Positions 29,328 to 38,935 are shown, counted from the stretch's first letter. The stretch: DNA of 64,000 nt from an uncultured Clostridium sp. (GCA_900553685.1 USEI01000003.1:62001-126000), one strand, 5' to 3'. The notes: generated from the sequence alone by a model not told the origin. Made by a program: numbers and translations.

Positions 29328-30347
29328 TTATTCTTCAAAATAATCTAACATCATTGCTTTTTTTACTTTTTTCATAGTTTCTTTTGCTGTTTTTCTTGCT
29401 TTTTCAGTTCCCTCTTTTAAAATTCTGTCTACTTCTTCAATATGTTCTTCATAATATTTTCTTTTTTCTCTTATTGGTCTTAAAGTTGCTATAATGTTGT
29501 TTGCAAGTTCTTTTTTACAAGCCACACAACCTCTTTTTCCAGCTCTGCATTCTGAGCAAACTTTTATGCAATCTTCTTCACTAGAAAACAAATTATGATA
29601 ATATGCTACCATACAAATATCTGGATTTCCTAAATCATCTTTTTTTATTCTATTAGGATCTGTTACTGCTCCCATAACTTTTTTTATAATTTCTTCTTCG
29701 CTATCTGATAAATAAATAGCATTTCCAAGCGATTTTCCCATTTTTTCATTTCCATCTAGCCCTTTTATTCTTTTAGTACTTGACAAAACTGCTTCTGGTT
29801 CTTTTAAAATACATTCACCATAAATACTATTAAATTTTCTAACTATTTCTCTACATTGTTCTATTAATGGGAGCTGATCTTCTCCAACTGGAACAAGTTC
29901 TCCTTCAAAAGCTGTTATATCTGCTGCTTGACTTACAGGATATCCTAAAAAACCATACGTTACACTTTCTCCAAATATTTCTCTTTTCTGTGCAATCTCT
30001 GTTTTTACTGTAGGATTTCTTTCAAGTCTTGCTATTGTTACTAAATTTGAATAAAAAACTGTAAGTTCTGCAACTTCTGGTATCATAGATTGTATATATA
30101 TTGTTGTCTTTTTAGGATCTATTCCAACTGATAAATAATCTATTGCTACTTCTCTTACATTTTTTCTAACTTTTTCAGGATTATTAAAATTATCTGTTAA
30201 TGCTTGAACATCAGCAATTAGAATATATGGCTCATATTTACCACTTTCTTGCATTTCTAATCTTGTCTTTAAAGACCCAAAATAATGACCAATATGTAGT
30301 TTTCCAGTTGGTCTATCGCCAGTTAAAATTCTTTTTTTATTATCCAT
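29328..30347 (-). CDS. trpS: Tryptophanyl-tRNA synthetase with Fe-S-type cysteine motif
   Basis: 339 aa class I synthetase. The HIGH-like motif is KLHIGHYFGS (about 17-26) and the KMSKS-like motif is KMGKSLGN. An insertion near residues 245-280 holds Cys residues spaced C-x21-C-x6-C-x2-C (DICMVAYY, SECRAGKRGCVACKK), nearly the C-x22-C-x6-C-x2-C pattern reported for the 4Fe-4S Thermotoga TrpRS. The enzyme charges tRNA-Trp; the cluster in the known case sits in the anticodon-binding region. I saw no T-box upstream. Confidence 0.93.
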   Translation of the reverse strand: MDNKKRILTGDRPTGKLHIGHYFGSLKTRLEMQESGKYEPYILIADVQALTDNFNNPEKVRKNVREVAIDYLSVGIDPKKTTIYIQSMIPEVAELTVFYSNLVTIARLERNPTVKTEIAQKREIFGESVTYGFLGYPVSQAADITAFEGELVPVGEDQLPLIEQCREIVRKFNSIYGECILKEPEAVLSSTKRIKGLDGNEKMGKSLGNAIYLSDSEEEIIKKVMGAVTDPNRIKKDDLGNPDICMVAYYHNLFSSEEDCIKVCSECRAGKRGCVACKKELANNIIATLRPIREKRKYYEEHIEEVDRILKEGTEKARKTAKETMKKVKKAMMLDYFEE

Positions 30348-30550
30348 TCTTATCCCTCACTTTAATTATATTTTTATTTATTAAAGTTTAGTATTGCCAT
30401 CGTTTATCATTTATATTTTCAATTTTCATAAGTTTCTCCTTAATATAAATTCAATATTAATATTATACTGTATTTTTAAGTAAAAATCAATGTTTTAAAC
30501 TTTTAAAATGCCTAAAACTATGGTATAATTATGAGTATTGAAGGTTATTC

Positions 30551-30613
30551 ATGTCTAAGTTTAAATTCAAAGCAAGACAAGCTTTCAAAATTTTATGCTC
30601 AGTAGATATCTGA
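30551..30613 (+). other. Possible 20-codon leader ORF
   Basis: ATG at 30551 to TGA at 30611 encodes a basic 20-residue peptide (Lys/Phe-rich start). It ends 35 bases before the likely start of the next gene. Whether it is translated is unclear, as no strong ribosome binding site precedes it. Confidence 0.3.
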
Positions 30614-30648
30614 GAACTGCGTCTTATCGTGGGGAAAGGAAAAAGAAA

Positions 30649-31158
30649 ATGCAAGTTTTCTTAACAAAAGCAGGAGAAGAATATTCTCCAAACGAAATCA
30701 TTAAAGTAAAATTCGATGGTTCAAAACTTCGGATTTACTTCAAAGGAAAATTAATTGACTTACAGCCGGCTATGTCTGGAGAGTGCTTTTATATTCAGCC
30801 TAGAGGACTGAAAAAGCCACCAATCATCACGAAAGCCGAACTTCCTACAACTCGAGGAAATAAAATTGCATGGGCTTTATCGTTCATTGGTAAGAATAAG
30901 CTTGCTTCTTCTTATAACAATTTTCTTGAGCAGTATTTTGCTCTTGAAGATACAGAAGGTCCGGATAATATAGTTCATGCGCTTAGCGAAAACTTTACGT
31001 ATGCTATTGCTTTTGCAAAAACTGATAAAAGCTTATTAAAACCTGTATTAGCTTACGTCTCAGACACAATTTCAGAAACTGATTTAAAAGAGCTTCTGTC
31101 TGTATACAAGAGTTTTCGTCCGATATTTTGTCCAGAAGATTTTTTCAGCTATCTTTAA
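30649..31158 (+). CDS. Small soluble protein of unknown function, atypical composition
   Basis: 169 aa from ATG 30649, chosen because GGGGAAAGGAAAAAG lies just upstream; an in-frame ATG at 30595 would add 18 residues that read through that site. There is no signal peptide or membrane segment. The sequence contains GSKLRIYFKGKLIDLQPAMS and LLSVYKSFRPIFCPEDFFSYL. Codon use (CGT, CGG, GCG, TCG) is richer in G+C than the flanking genes. It stands alone on the plus strand between minus-strand genes with its own GC-rich terminator. No family is recognised. Confidence 0.6.
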   Translation: MQVFLTKAGEEYSPNEIIKVKFDGSKLRIYFKGKLIDLQPAMSGECFYIQPRGLKKPPIITKAELPTTRGNKIAWALSFIGKNKLASSYNNFLEQYFALEDTEGPDNIVHALSENFTYAIAFAKTDKSLLKPVLAYVSDTISETDLKELLSVYKSFRPIFCPEDFFSYL

Positions 31159-31208
31159 TGTTCATGAATTTGTAAGAAAATTATAATCAATTCTTTTAAT
31201 CACATCTT

Positions 31209-31240
31209 TTTCGCTCGGTGAGCTAATCACCGAGCGCCTT
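31209..31240 (+). terminator. GC-rich terminator with AGCTAAT loop
   Basis: CGCTCGGTG and CACCGAGCG form a 9-bp stem around the loop AGCTAAT, followed by a T-rich run. The loop is identical to that of the terminator at 31714. Confidence 0.9.
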
Positions 31241-31463
31241 TCTTTTTATATTTTTTCTTTTTTATTTTTCTTAAAATATCTATTTGCTTGTTTTCTATAC
31301 AATGTATTTACTTACATTTTGAAGATTTTTATGATATAATAATTTTATGAAGATTCCTTAATAATTTGATTTATACTAAAATCAAGTAAGGTTTCTTTAA
31401 GAAACTATTAATGAACAACCCTATATGGGAAATGCCTATGGCGTAGAAAGCGAGGAAAAGACT

Positions 31464-31661
31464 ATGGTACGGATAACTTTATCTCAAAATTTGGATTTTC
31501 AAAACTTTGACTTTGGAGTCAAATACGTTGGTAACGTTTTTAAGGTTATCGATTTGAAAAACGGTGGTAAAGTGAAAGAAATCTTGAATGCAAAAACAGG
31601 CGAAACCTATGAGTTCTACAGATCTCATGGAAAATTAACTTGGCATTTAATTACTGCTTAA
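31464..31661 (+). CDS. Small protein of unknown function
   Basis: 65 aa from ATG 31464, with GAGGAAAAG ending 5 bases upstream; a longer frame from 31425 would overlap the binding site. The protein is a compact, probably beta-rich domain (VKYVGNVFKVIDLKNGGKV, then TGETYEFYRSHGKLTWHL). It resembles the gene at 30649 in composition, orientation and terminator style, and may have arrived with it. A hairpin (CCTTA...TAAGG with inner TGATTT/AAATCA) lies in its leader near 31356-31391. Confidence 0.55.
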   Translation: MVRITLSQNLDFQNFDFGVKYVGNVFKVIDLKNGGKVKEILNAKTGETYEFYRSHGKLTWHLITA

Positions 31662-31713
31662 TAGCAAACGTTTCACTACAAATTTTTATGAGAGTTATTC
31701 AAAAAAACATTAC

Positions 31714-31746
31714 TCCCCCAGCAAGCTAATTGCTGAGGGAGTCTTT
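31714..31746 (+). terminator. GC-rich terminator with AGCTAAT loop
   Basis: ACTCCC-CAGCA pairs with TGCTG-GGGAGT around the loop AGCTAAT, followed by a T-rich run. Confidence 0.88.
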
Positions 31747-31850
31747 CTATTTTAATCTTCATACTTCATATATAATTTTAATCTTAATGGTATCATTTTA
31801 GCAAAATCTTTATATAATATTTTATCAAAAAACTCTTATAAATGTTATAA

Positions 31851-31877
31851 AAAAGAGTAAGATAAATCTTACTCTTA
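31851..31877 (-). terminator. Terminator of the 31891 gene
   Basis: On the minus strand, AAGAGTAAGAT and ATCTTACTCTT form a stem followed by T residues. Confidence 0.8.
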
Positions 31878-31890
31878 AAATTTATTTTTA

Positions 31891-32832
31891 TTAATATTCA
31901 TCTCTACCTTCTGGTAATGCTGGATAATCAAGAACAACTCTTATTTGCATTATATATCTAATTGTTCTTACAAATTTACTATTTTTAAATCTTTGCCACA
32001 ATGAAGGTTTTGTTTCAAATCTTGTTTCTTCAAAGTAATTATCCATTTCTTCGTCGAAATTTCCACCACCGAAGTTTTCCCCAAATTTTCTTTCTCCATT
32101 TCCTTGCATAGCACTTTCAACAAAACTTTCTTCTTCGTTATCTTCTAAATTAGAAACTATACTTGCTTCTTCTACAGAATTACCTGAAAGAACTTCTTCA
32201 GCTGGGGCTGGAATATATTTTAAAGCTTCGGCAATTTCAATTCCAATATAACTCAAAGCTTTTGATTTATCTTCAATTCTTTCCATATCAATTTCTATAT
32301 GTAAATTTGATTCTAGATTATTTATTTTAGCATCTATTAATTTTATTGCTCCTGTATATTCATCAGTTGTTTTATCTTTACTTTTACCAATTATAGTTAA
32401 TGCTTGAGCAACATCTGCTGGATATTTTGGCTCTAATTTTTTTACTATTTCTTTCCAGTTTTTTGCCCTTGCTTTTACAGCTGTTGTGGCATCTCTTAAA
32501 ATGCTAGCTAATTTTATATTTTTTTCTCTTTGTCTTATTAACTCTTCTATTTTTTTTGTATTTTCTTCAAATTGATTTGTTGCATACTCAACTAAATCGT
32601 AAGAAGCTTTATAAACACTCTTTGGAAAATTCTTTTTCTTTGGATATTCTAATAAATAAGTTTTTATTGATTCTACTAAATCCTTAAAATAAGAATCATC
32701 CTCTAATTGAACAATTTGCTTTTTACTATTTGGATTAATTAATTTTTGCACTTTATCAATATTTGACAATATTTTTTCTTCCGTGATAACCATTTTCACG
32801 TTTACTATGCCTGATTTATGAAAAAATGACAT
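31891..32832 (-). CDS. Cytoplasmic helical protein of unknown function
   Basis: 313 aa from ATG 32832, with GGAGG 9 bases upstream; a TTG at 32856 would read through that site. Long amphipathic helices with coiled-coil character (about 85-200, for example QFEENTKKIEELIRQREKNI) lead to an acidic, Gly/Glu-rich linker (about 225-275). A C-terminal segment ends FVRTIRYIMQIRVVLDYPALPEG. There is no membrane segment or catalytic motif. Neighbours give no clear hint. Low-complexity acidic linkers of this type often join a docking region to the body of a protein. Confidence 0.5.
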   Translation of the reverse strand: MSFFHKSGIVNVKMVITEEKILSNIDKVQKLINPNSKKQIVQLEDDSYFKDLVESIKTYLLEYPKKKNFPKSVYKASYDLVEYATNQFEENTKKIEELIRQREKNIKLASILRDATTAVKARAKNWKEIVKKLEPKYPADVAQALTIIGKSKDKTTDEYTGAIKLIDAKINNLESNLHIEIDMERIEDKSKALSYIGIEIAEALKYIPAPAEEVLSGNSVEEASIVSNLEDNEEESFVESAMQGNGERKFGENFGGGNFDEEMDNYFEETRFETKPSLWQRFKNSKFVRTIRYIMQIRVVLDYPALPEGRDEY

Positions 32833-32963
32833 TGTAAACAACCTCCTTCGTACCAATCTAATTAAATACTAAAGTAATTATATCCCCTTTTCCGTAAAAC
32901 TACAAGAGTTTTTTCGACATTTTCTATTACATTTTGATAACATTTTGTCATATTTTTGTAATA

Positions 32964-34697
32964 TTATAGAACTTTTTTAATTTCTTCAAATCTCTTTATT
33001 TTTAAAGTTGTTGTTTTTATCAATTCTTCTTCTGTCAAAATAATTTCCTTTACATATTTATAAGTTGGCATTTTTCTATTTATTTCTTTTACTTTATTCC
33101 AAAGAATTTTTCTAATTTCTTCTAAATCTTCTACTCCATACTCCTCTTTTATAATATCTTTGTCATAAACAATTTCAGCACACATTTTTAAATCTGCTGG
33201 ATCATCTTTTTCTGGCTTACCAAATACAAAAGACTCTTTTACTCCTGGAATTTTATTTATAAGAGCTTCGGTTTCCTCTGGATAAATATTTTTACCATTT
33301 TTTAATACTATAACACTCTTTTTTCTTCCTGTTATAAAAATATAACCGTCTTTATCAATATAAGCTAAATCACCTGTATTAAGCCATCCATCCTCTGTTA
33401 CTCCTTTATCTTCATTTTGATAATAACCTAACATGACACTTGGACCTTTTACAGCAAGTTCTCCAATTCCCATTTCATCAGGGTCTATAATTTTTGTTTC
33501 TAAACTTGGAAATGTTTTACCAATTGAACCTAATTTTGTACAAGTTTTATGTTCTGCAGCAACAACTGGTGAAGCCTCAGTTAATCCATATCCTTGATAG
33601 GTTTCTATTCCTAAATCATTAAAACCTTTTTCTGTTTCAGGATCAAATGCTGCAGCTCCTGCAACAAACAATCTCAATTTTCCACCAAAATTATCAAGAA
33701 TTTCTTTGAATAATTTTCTTCTTATATCCACACCAAAAATTTTAGCAATTTTGCTTAACTTAATACCAAACTTAACTGATCCTAATTTTCCTTTTTTCTC
33801 TATCCCTTGCATAACTTTTTTATACATATTTTCAAAAAGCACTGGAACTGAAATCATAACACTTGCTTGATACTCTTTTAAATTGTCTGCTATGTGTCTT
33901 ATTCCTTCACAAAAAGCAATATTTGCTCCAACACTAACAGCATATAAAAATCCAACAGTGCATTCAAAAACATGATGTAATGGTAAGAAAGATAAAAATG
34001 TATCATCAGAATTCACATCAAAAACAGAGCCTATATCATAAACATTTGTGCAAATATTTGTATGTGATAATTGAACTGCTTTTGACTGAGAAGTTGTTCC
34101 TGAAGTAAATAGCATAATAGCCATATTATCATTATCTATTTTTGCATCTAAAAAACTTCTTGCTCCATTTTTAATTAAATCTTTTCCTAATTTAATTAAT
34201 TCTTTTTGTGAATAAAATTCTTCAGTTTTTTCTTCATTATCCATTGATATAAAGAATTTTATTTTTCCTATTTTCTTATCAATAACTTTTCTCATAATTT
34301 CGTCATATTTTTTAGAGAAAATAATTGCTTCCATTTCTGAACGCTCTATTAAGCTTAATAATTCATTTTCAGGCAAAGATTTGTCAAGTGGAACAACTAT
34401 ACCTGTACCACAAACTATTGACAAATATGCTTCTTCCCATTCATATCTGTTTTCCGAAATCACACCTATTCTTTTATCCTTTAATCCTATACTTATTAAT
34501 GCTGTTCCTAAAGCATTTACTTCATCAATATATTCATCATAAGACATTGTTTTAATTTCACCAGGTGTGTTTGTTTTAAATTTGAAAGCAGTTTTTTTTC
34601 CAAATTCATTTTTAGTATTTGTTATAATTTCTTTAATATTATTAAATTTTTTTGCCTCAACTATTCTTTCGCAACCTGTATAAATTCTTTCTTTCAT
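32964..34697 (-). CDS. Long-chain acyl-CoA synthetase (AMP-binding)
   Basis: 577 aa. The AMP-binding signature is LFTSGTTSQSKAVQLSH (about 197-213). YQGYGLTEASPVV and GWLNTGDLAYIDKDGYIFITGRKK are the later A5-A8 motifs. It adenylates fatty acids and forms acyl-CoA or a related thioester. It is short for FadD but normal for the clostridial group. The TetR gene 22 bp upstream on the same strand is probably its regulator. Confidence 0.88.
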   Translation of the reverse strand: MKERIYTGCERIVEAKKFNNIKEIITNTKNEFGKKTAFKFKTNTPGEIKTMSYDEYIDEVNALGTALISIGLKDKRIGVISENRYEWEEAYLSIVCGTGIVVPLDKSLPENELLSLIERSEMEAIIFSKKYDEIMRKVIDKKIGKIKFFISMDNEEKTEEFYSQKELIKLGKDLIKNGARSFLDAKIDNDNMAIMLFTSGTTSQSKAVQLSHTNICTNVYDIGSVFDVNSDDTFLSFLPLHHVFECTVGFLYAVSVGANIAFCEGIRHIADNLKEYQASVMISVPVLFENMYKKVMQGIEKKGKLGSVKFGIKLSKIAKIFGVDIRRKLFKEILDNFGGKLRLFVAGAAAFDPETEKGFNDLGIETYQGYGLTEASPVVAAEHKTCTKLGSIGKTFPSLETKIIDPDEMGIGELAVKGPSVMLGYYQNEDKGVTEDGWLNTGDLAYIDKDGYIFITGRKKSVIVLKNGKNIYPEETEALINKIPGVKESFVFGKPEKDDPADLKMCAEIVYDKDIIKEEYGVEDLEEIRKILWNKVKEINRKMPTYKYVKEIILTEEELIKTTTLKIKRFEEIKKVL

Positions 34698-34718
34698 TTT
34701 TTTCCATCCTTTTTATTT

Positions 34719-35294
34719 TTATATTAACTTATCAAAAATTGTTTTTTCATATTCTTCATAAATTTGATATATGTTTATTTCTTGCAATCCCTTTTTTCTT
34801 TTATAAATTAATGCTGAACAAGTTAATGAAAAAATCTCAGAAGCTAGAACTTCTGCATCACATTTTACTATATCGCCATTATCAATTCCCTCTTGAACAA
34901 TCTTTTGAATAACTTCAATGTATTCTATAACCTTTTGTTTACAAAAAACATTTCTGTTTTCATTTCCCCAAGTTTGGCTTAAAACAATTGTTAATAAGTT
35001 TTCATATTTGTAAACAGCTTTTAATTGTATTAATGCAATAGCTTTTATTTTATCTAAAACATTATCGCATTTTGAAGTTTTAATTTCTATACTATTTATT
35101 AGTAATTTCATTCCCTCTTCAATTAAAAAGTTAAAAATTTCTTCTTTACTACTGAAATGATAATATAGTGTTCCTTTTGCTACACCTACGGTTGCCGTAA
35201 TTTCTTCTATACTTGTAGCATCATAACCTTTTTCTGAAAAAAGTTTTAATGAAGTTTCAAATATTTTCCTTTTTGTTTTATTCATATATTTCAC
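34719..35294 (-). CDS. TetR-family regulator
   Basis: 191 aa. The N-terminal HTH reads IFETSLKLFSEKGYDATSIEEI followed by GVAKGTLYYHFSSKEEIF, a textbook TetR DNA-binding domain. The C-terminal ligand domain is not specific. Its position directly before the acyl-CoA synthetase gene suggests fatty-acid-responsive control of that operon. The ATG follows TAGGTG. Confidence 0.9.
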   Translation of the reverse strand: MKYMNKTKRKIFETSLKLFSEKGYDATSIEEITATVGVAKGTLYYHFSSKEEIFNFLIEEGMKLLINSIEIKTSKCDNVLDKIKAIALIQLKAVYKYENLLTIVLSQTWGNENRNVFCKQKVIEYIEVIQKIVQEGIDNGDIVKCDAEVLASEIFSLTCSALIYKRKKGLQEINIYQIYEEYEKTIFDKLI

Positions 35295-35408
35295 CTAATA
35301 AAATAATTTTTACTAACATATTATATAAAATTTTAATACATTTTGCAACAAAAAATATCATAAACTGAATATTTAGTCAAGAAAACCTTTTAATTTTTGT
35401 TAACAAAA

Positions 35409-35450
35409 AAGATAAATGTAAAATTTTAAACTCTACATTTATCTTTTTAT
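35409..35450. terminator. Bidirectional terminator between tetR and gntR
   Basis: AAAGATAAATGTA and TACATTTATCTTT form a 13-bp stem ending in T-runs on both strands. Confidence 0.85.
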
Positions 35451-35477
35451 TTTATAATTTAAATTTATCTTATAAAA

Positions 35478-35831
35478 TCATTTTGATATTTTTTCTAAAA
35501 TATCTTGTTTTGAAACACCATATTTTTCTATTTCATTTATAAGTTTTTTTATTAAATTTATTTTGCTTTCTATTGTATTTTTCAAAACATCTTCCGTTTT
35601 ATTTGCAATAAAAGTTCCTTTTGTTGATAATGTAACAATTACACCTTTTTGCTCTAATATCGAATATGCTTTTTTTACAGTATTAGGATTTATTCCAAGT
35701 TCTGCTGCCATATCTCTAATAGAAGGAATTTGCTCTTCTGGTTTTAATATTCCCAAAGCCACATATCTTTCTATTGTTTGAACAATCTGTTCATATATAG
35801 GCACTCTACTTTGGTAATCTAAATTTATCAT
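35478..35831 (-). CDS. GntR-family regulator, YtrA type
   Basis: 117 aa, the short YtrA class: a winged HTH (VPIYEQIVQTIERYVALGIL, then IPSIRDMAAELGINPNTVKKAYSILEQKG) with a small C-terminal dimer arm and no effector domain. YtrA regulators repress adjacent ABC transporter genes. Here it is the last gene of ATPase-permease-regulator. A perfect palindrome near the operon promoter (38894-38907) is the likely operator. The ATG follows AAGGAG. Confidence 0.88.
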   Translation of the reverse strand: MINLDYQSRVPIYEQIVQTIERYVALGILKPEEQIPSIRDMAAELGINPNTVKKAYSILEQKGVIVTLSTKGTFIANKTEDVLKNTIESKINLIKKLINEIEKYGVSKQDILEKISK

Positions 35832-35848
35832 AAAACCACTCCTTTCTA

Positions 35849-37921
35849 TTAAAAACTTTCTTCATATTCTGTACTAGTAGTTTGATTTTCTAGAGTAGTA
35901 TTAGTTACTGTATCAGAATAATTATCATCAAAAACGTCATATTCCTCTTTAGTTAATCTCGAGTTTTCTATTATTTCTTCAATTTTTTCAACATCATTTG
36001 TAAAATATCTTATTCCTCCTATATCTGTATCAATAATATAATAATCTTTTGTAGAATCGAAATTATTGTTTTCATCCTTCTTTATATAATCAAGTACTTT
36101 TTTATAGTTTTCTTCAGATAAGTTTCCACTATAAATTATTTCTTGATTACATATCTTTTCAAATTCAAAATATGGATTTACATATTCTTCATTTAATCTT
36201 TCAATAATCTTTTTAGAATAATTATTAGTTCCTTCTGCTACTACGTTTAACATATCAACTGGAATAGATGTTAAATTAATTTCTAAAACATTTCTCGAAT
36301 GATTTGTGTAGCTATAAATTCTAATTTCATCTATATATCCTGTTTCATCATAAGTAGTACTCTTGTGAATATCTATTTCATTCTGTATGCTTTGTTTTAT
36401 ATAGTCTATAAGATTAGCATTTGTTAGTTCAATAATTTTATCTTCTTTTTTCAATAAAAATCTATTTCTTCCTATTGCAGTATACTCCAATATAGCATTA
36501 GATTTTATTTTACATTTTTCTGAAAGATTTTTAATATAATTTTCATCTTGTAGAATTTTCTCAAGAAGCTCTATATATGAATTTGTATATAATTCAGCAT
36601 CAAATTTAATTTTTCTACCATTATTAAGTGTTATTTTTAATGAAATTTTATTTGTACTTGAAAAATTAGTATTTATATCATATACGTATGTTTCAACAAA
36701 ATTTTCATTAACTGGTATTATATTGTCAAATATAAAATTTTTTATTTCTTCATTTTCTATTTTTGCATAGTTAGCATCATAATTAGTAGATAAATATGAA
36801 TAAAATGCATCTGATAATTCCAATTCTATATTTTCTATATCTTTGGCATAAAATTCATTGTTTTTTGGTAATTTTCCATTAACGAAATTTAATCCTGAAT
36901 TAATTACAACTAAAACTGCACAACATAATATAAAAGATAAAATAGTTACTTTTAATTTTATTTTTTTATTTGTAATTAAATCATAAACAAAATAATATAC
37001 AAATATTAAAAATAAAATCAAAACTAATTCTGGAAACCTTATATCATCATATATTTCACTCAAAAATACTATCATTGGATATAAAGTAATTGCTTTTATT
37101 ATTAAATGTATTTTCTCACTTTTAAAAGAAGCTCCAGTATTTTCCATTTTTCTTTTTTCAAATAGTTTGGTACCTATTAATATATATATAATACCTAAAA
37201 ATATTGTTACTATAATTGAGCTTAAATTATATACACTGCTCTCACCAAATACTCTAATAATTGTATCCATAGGAACACAATAAATAGGATTTCTTCCTTC
37301 TATAAATGTTTCTTGTGTTCCATCATTATTTATCAAAGATATTGGTTGATTCTCTAAATCACTAAAATTAACTATTCTAATAAATGGTATTAAAAATAAT
37401 ATTATAGCTGCGACTATTATTTGTGTAAATTTATTTCCTGAAACGGTTAATGCAAGTGAAGAAATTATAAATAAGAATATATATCCACAAGACATTACAC
37501 AAAAAGCATCACTCATCATTGAAATCGAAAAAGAACTATCCTTTATTATAAGAACGTATAATGAAGCTATTAGAAAATTCACAAATTGTAATATAATTAA
37601 ATATATTAGCCCTACTAGCATATTAGTTAAATATATTTTTTTTCTGCTAATCGGCATTGAGTTTACAAAATCTATGCTATTTCTTTGATAAACATATCCT
37701 AATAAAACATTTGAAACTATAAAAGGTATTATGAACATTCCAATTAGATTTGCACCAATTAAGACATTCATATTATATGGAGTTGATAGACTATTGTCAT
37801 AATTATATAAGAAAAATAATGTAATTATAGGCATTGCAATTAACATTATTGCAAGTATTCCTCTTGACTTTTTTATGTTTTGAAAAGCATATTTTCCACT
37901 AAATAACTTGGTTAAACTCAT
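35849..37921 (-). CDS. ABC transporter permease
   Basis: 690 aa from ATG 37921 (GGAGG 8 bases upstream; a TTG two codons earlier is less likely). Six or so membrane segments occupy the first 255 residues, one or two lie at about 280-345, and a large soluble domain (about 350-650) follows. The SRKKIYLTNMLVGLIYLI loop is typical of export permeases of the ABC-2 type. The start overlaps the ATPase 3' end by 23 bp. The substrate is unknown; related GntR-controlled systems are linked to cell-wall antibiotics or peptide stress. Confidence 0.75.
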   Translation of the reverse strand: MSLTKLFSGKYAFQNIKKSRGILAIMLIAMPIITLFFLYNYDNSLSTPYNMNVLIGANLIGMFIIPFIVSNVLLGYVYQRNSIDFVNSMPISRKKIYLTNMLVGLIYLIILQFVNFLIASLYVLIIKDSSFSISMMSDAFCVMSCGYIFLFIISSLALTVSGNKFTQIIVAAIILFLIPFIRIVNFSDLENQPISLINNDGTQETFIEGRNPIYCVPMDTIIRVFGESSVYNLSSIIVTIFLGIIYILIGTKLFEKRKMENTGASFKSEKIHLIIKAITLYPMIVFLSEIYDDIRFPELVLILFLIFVYYFVYDLITNKKIKLKVTILSFILCCAVLVVINSGLNFVNGKLPKNNEFYAKDIENIELELSDAFYSYLSTNYDANYAKIENEEIKNFIFDNIIPVNENFVETYVYDINTNFSSTNKISLKITLNNGRKIKFDAELYTNSYIELLEKILQDENYIKNLSEKCKIKSNAILEYTAIGRNRFLLKKEDKIIELTNANLIDYIKQSIQNEIDIHKSTTYDETGYIDEIRIYSYTNHSRNVLEINLTSIPVDMLNVVAEGTNNYSKKIIERLNEEYVNPYFEFEKICNQEIIYSGNLSEENYKKVLDYIKKDENNNFDSTKDYYIIDTDIGGIRYFTNDVEKIEEIIENSRLTKEEYDVFDDNYSDTVTNTTLENQTTSTEYEESF

Positions 37922-38796
37922 AGCCAATTACCTCCATTTCATATATAAATATTTCTTCTAGAGTAAGAGATAAGAAGTCTAAAATAATTGGATTCTTTTC
38001 TTTAAGTTTATTTTCAACTTCTTCCTTATCTCCTTTAAATATCATTGTTGCAACACTTCCAACTTTTTTAAAAGAAATTGGATTTAATTCTTTGAAAGTT
38101 TCTTCATTAAAATCTTCTTTTAATGAAATTTGAACTTTAAACATATTGGTTTTTAATGTATCAATATCACTCTCAAATAAAACTCCACCTTTATATAAAA
38201 CACCTAAATTATCACAAATATCTTCTAATTCTCTTAAATTATGACTAGTCATTATTATTGTTGTATTATTGGTTGACATGTGTTTTGCAAGTATTTTTTT
38301 CATTAAGTTTCTTACTACAGGATCTAATCCATCAAAAGTTTCGTCAAAAAACAAATATTCAGCATTTGTTGCTAATATACAAATTAATGCACATTGTCTT
38401 TTCATACCTTTTGAAAAAGTATCTAATTTAATATTCATATTAAGTTTTAAAATTTCTGCTAATTCTTTTAAATAATTCATATCAAACTTTGGGTACATTG
38501 CTTGATAATACTTAGCCATATCTGTTAAGGTATATCCTGGAACAATATATAAATCATCTGGTAAAAAAGCTAATTTTTGTTTTATCTTTTCATTATTTTC
38601 AACCTCTTCACCATCAATAAGAATCTCTCCCGAATCTTTTCTAAAAACATCATTTATTATTCTTAAAAGTGTTGATTTTCCTGCCCCATTAGCTCCTATC
38701 AATCCATAAATTGAATTTGTTTGAATATTGCAATTTAAATTTTCTAAAACTTTCTTTTTTCCGAAAAGTTTTATTCACATTGCTAATTTTTATCAT
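37899..38796 (-). CDS. ABC transporter ATPase with a frameshift near the N-terminus
   Basis: The gene should start at ATG 38796, preceded by AGGAGG. The first 11 codons read MIKISNVNKTF, the usual ATPase opening. One extra T in the ACTTTTCGG run at 38763-38769 then shifts the frame; removing it joins perfectly to FGKKKVLENLNCN and to Walker A GANGAGKST. The rest is intact: signature TFSKGMKRQ, Walker B EYLFFDETFDGLD and H-loop MTSHNLRE. It is either a sequencing indel in a homopolymer or a recent inactivating mutation. The permease gene overlaps its end. Confidence 0.8.
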
Positions 38797-38893
38797 AGTT
38801 ACCTCCTATAAATATTTTTTCTTAAAGTACTTACTCTTAACTGTTTTTTCATTATATTAGTAGTAAACTTTTCAAAAAATACATTTGTATTAT

Positions 38894-38935
38894 TTGTACT
38901 AGTACAATTATAATAATGTTTTTAATATTAGTCAA
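38894..38935 (-). promoter_or_regulatory. ABC operon promoter with GntR-type operator
   Basis: On the minus strand, TTGACT (38930-38935) and TATAAT (38907-38912) are 17 bp apart. The perfect 14-bp palindrome TTGTACTAGTACAA (38894-38907) starts at the end of the -10 box, covering the transcription start. Binding there would block transcription. The regulator encoded at 35478 is the obvious candidate. Confidence 0.8.

Noticed and set aside
30348..30480. T-box leader before trpS
   Set aside because: No AGGGTGGNACCGCG core on the minus strand.
38761..38796. Programmed frameshift in the ABC ATPase
   Set aside because: A run of four T without a slippery heptamer or nearby stimulatory structure; a sequencing indel or mutation is simpler.
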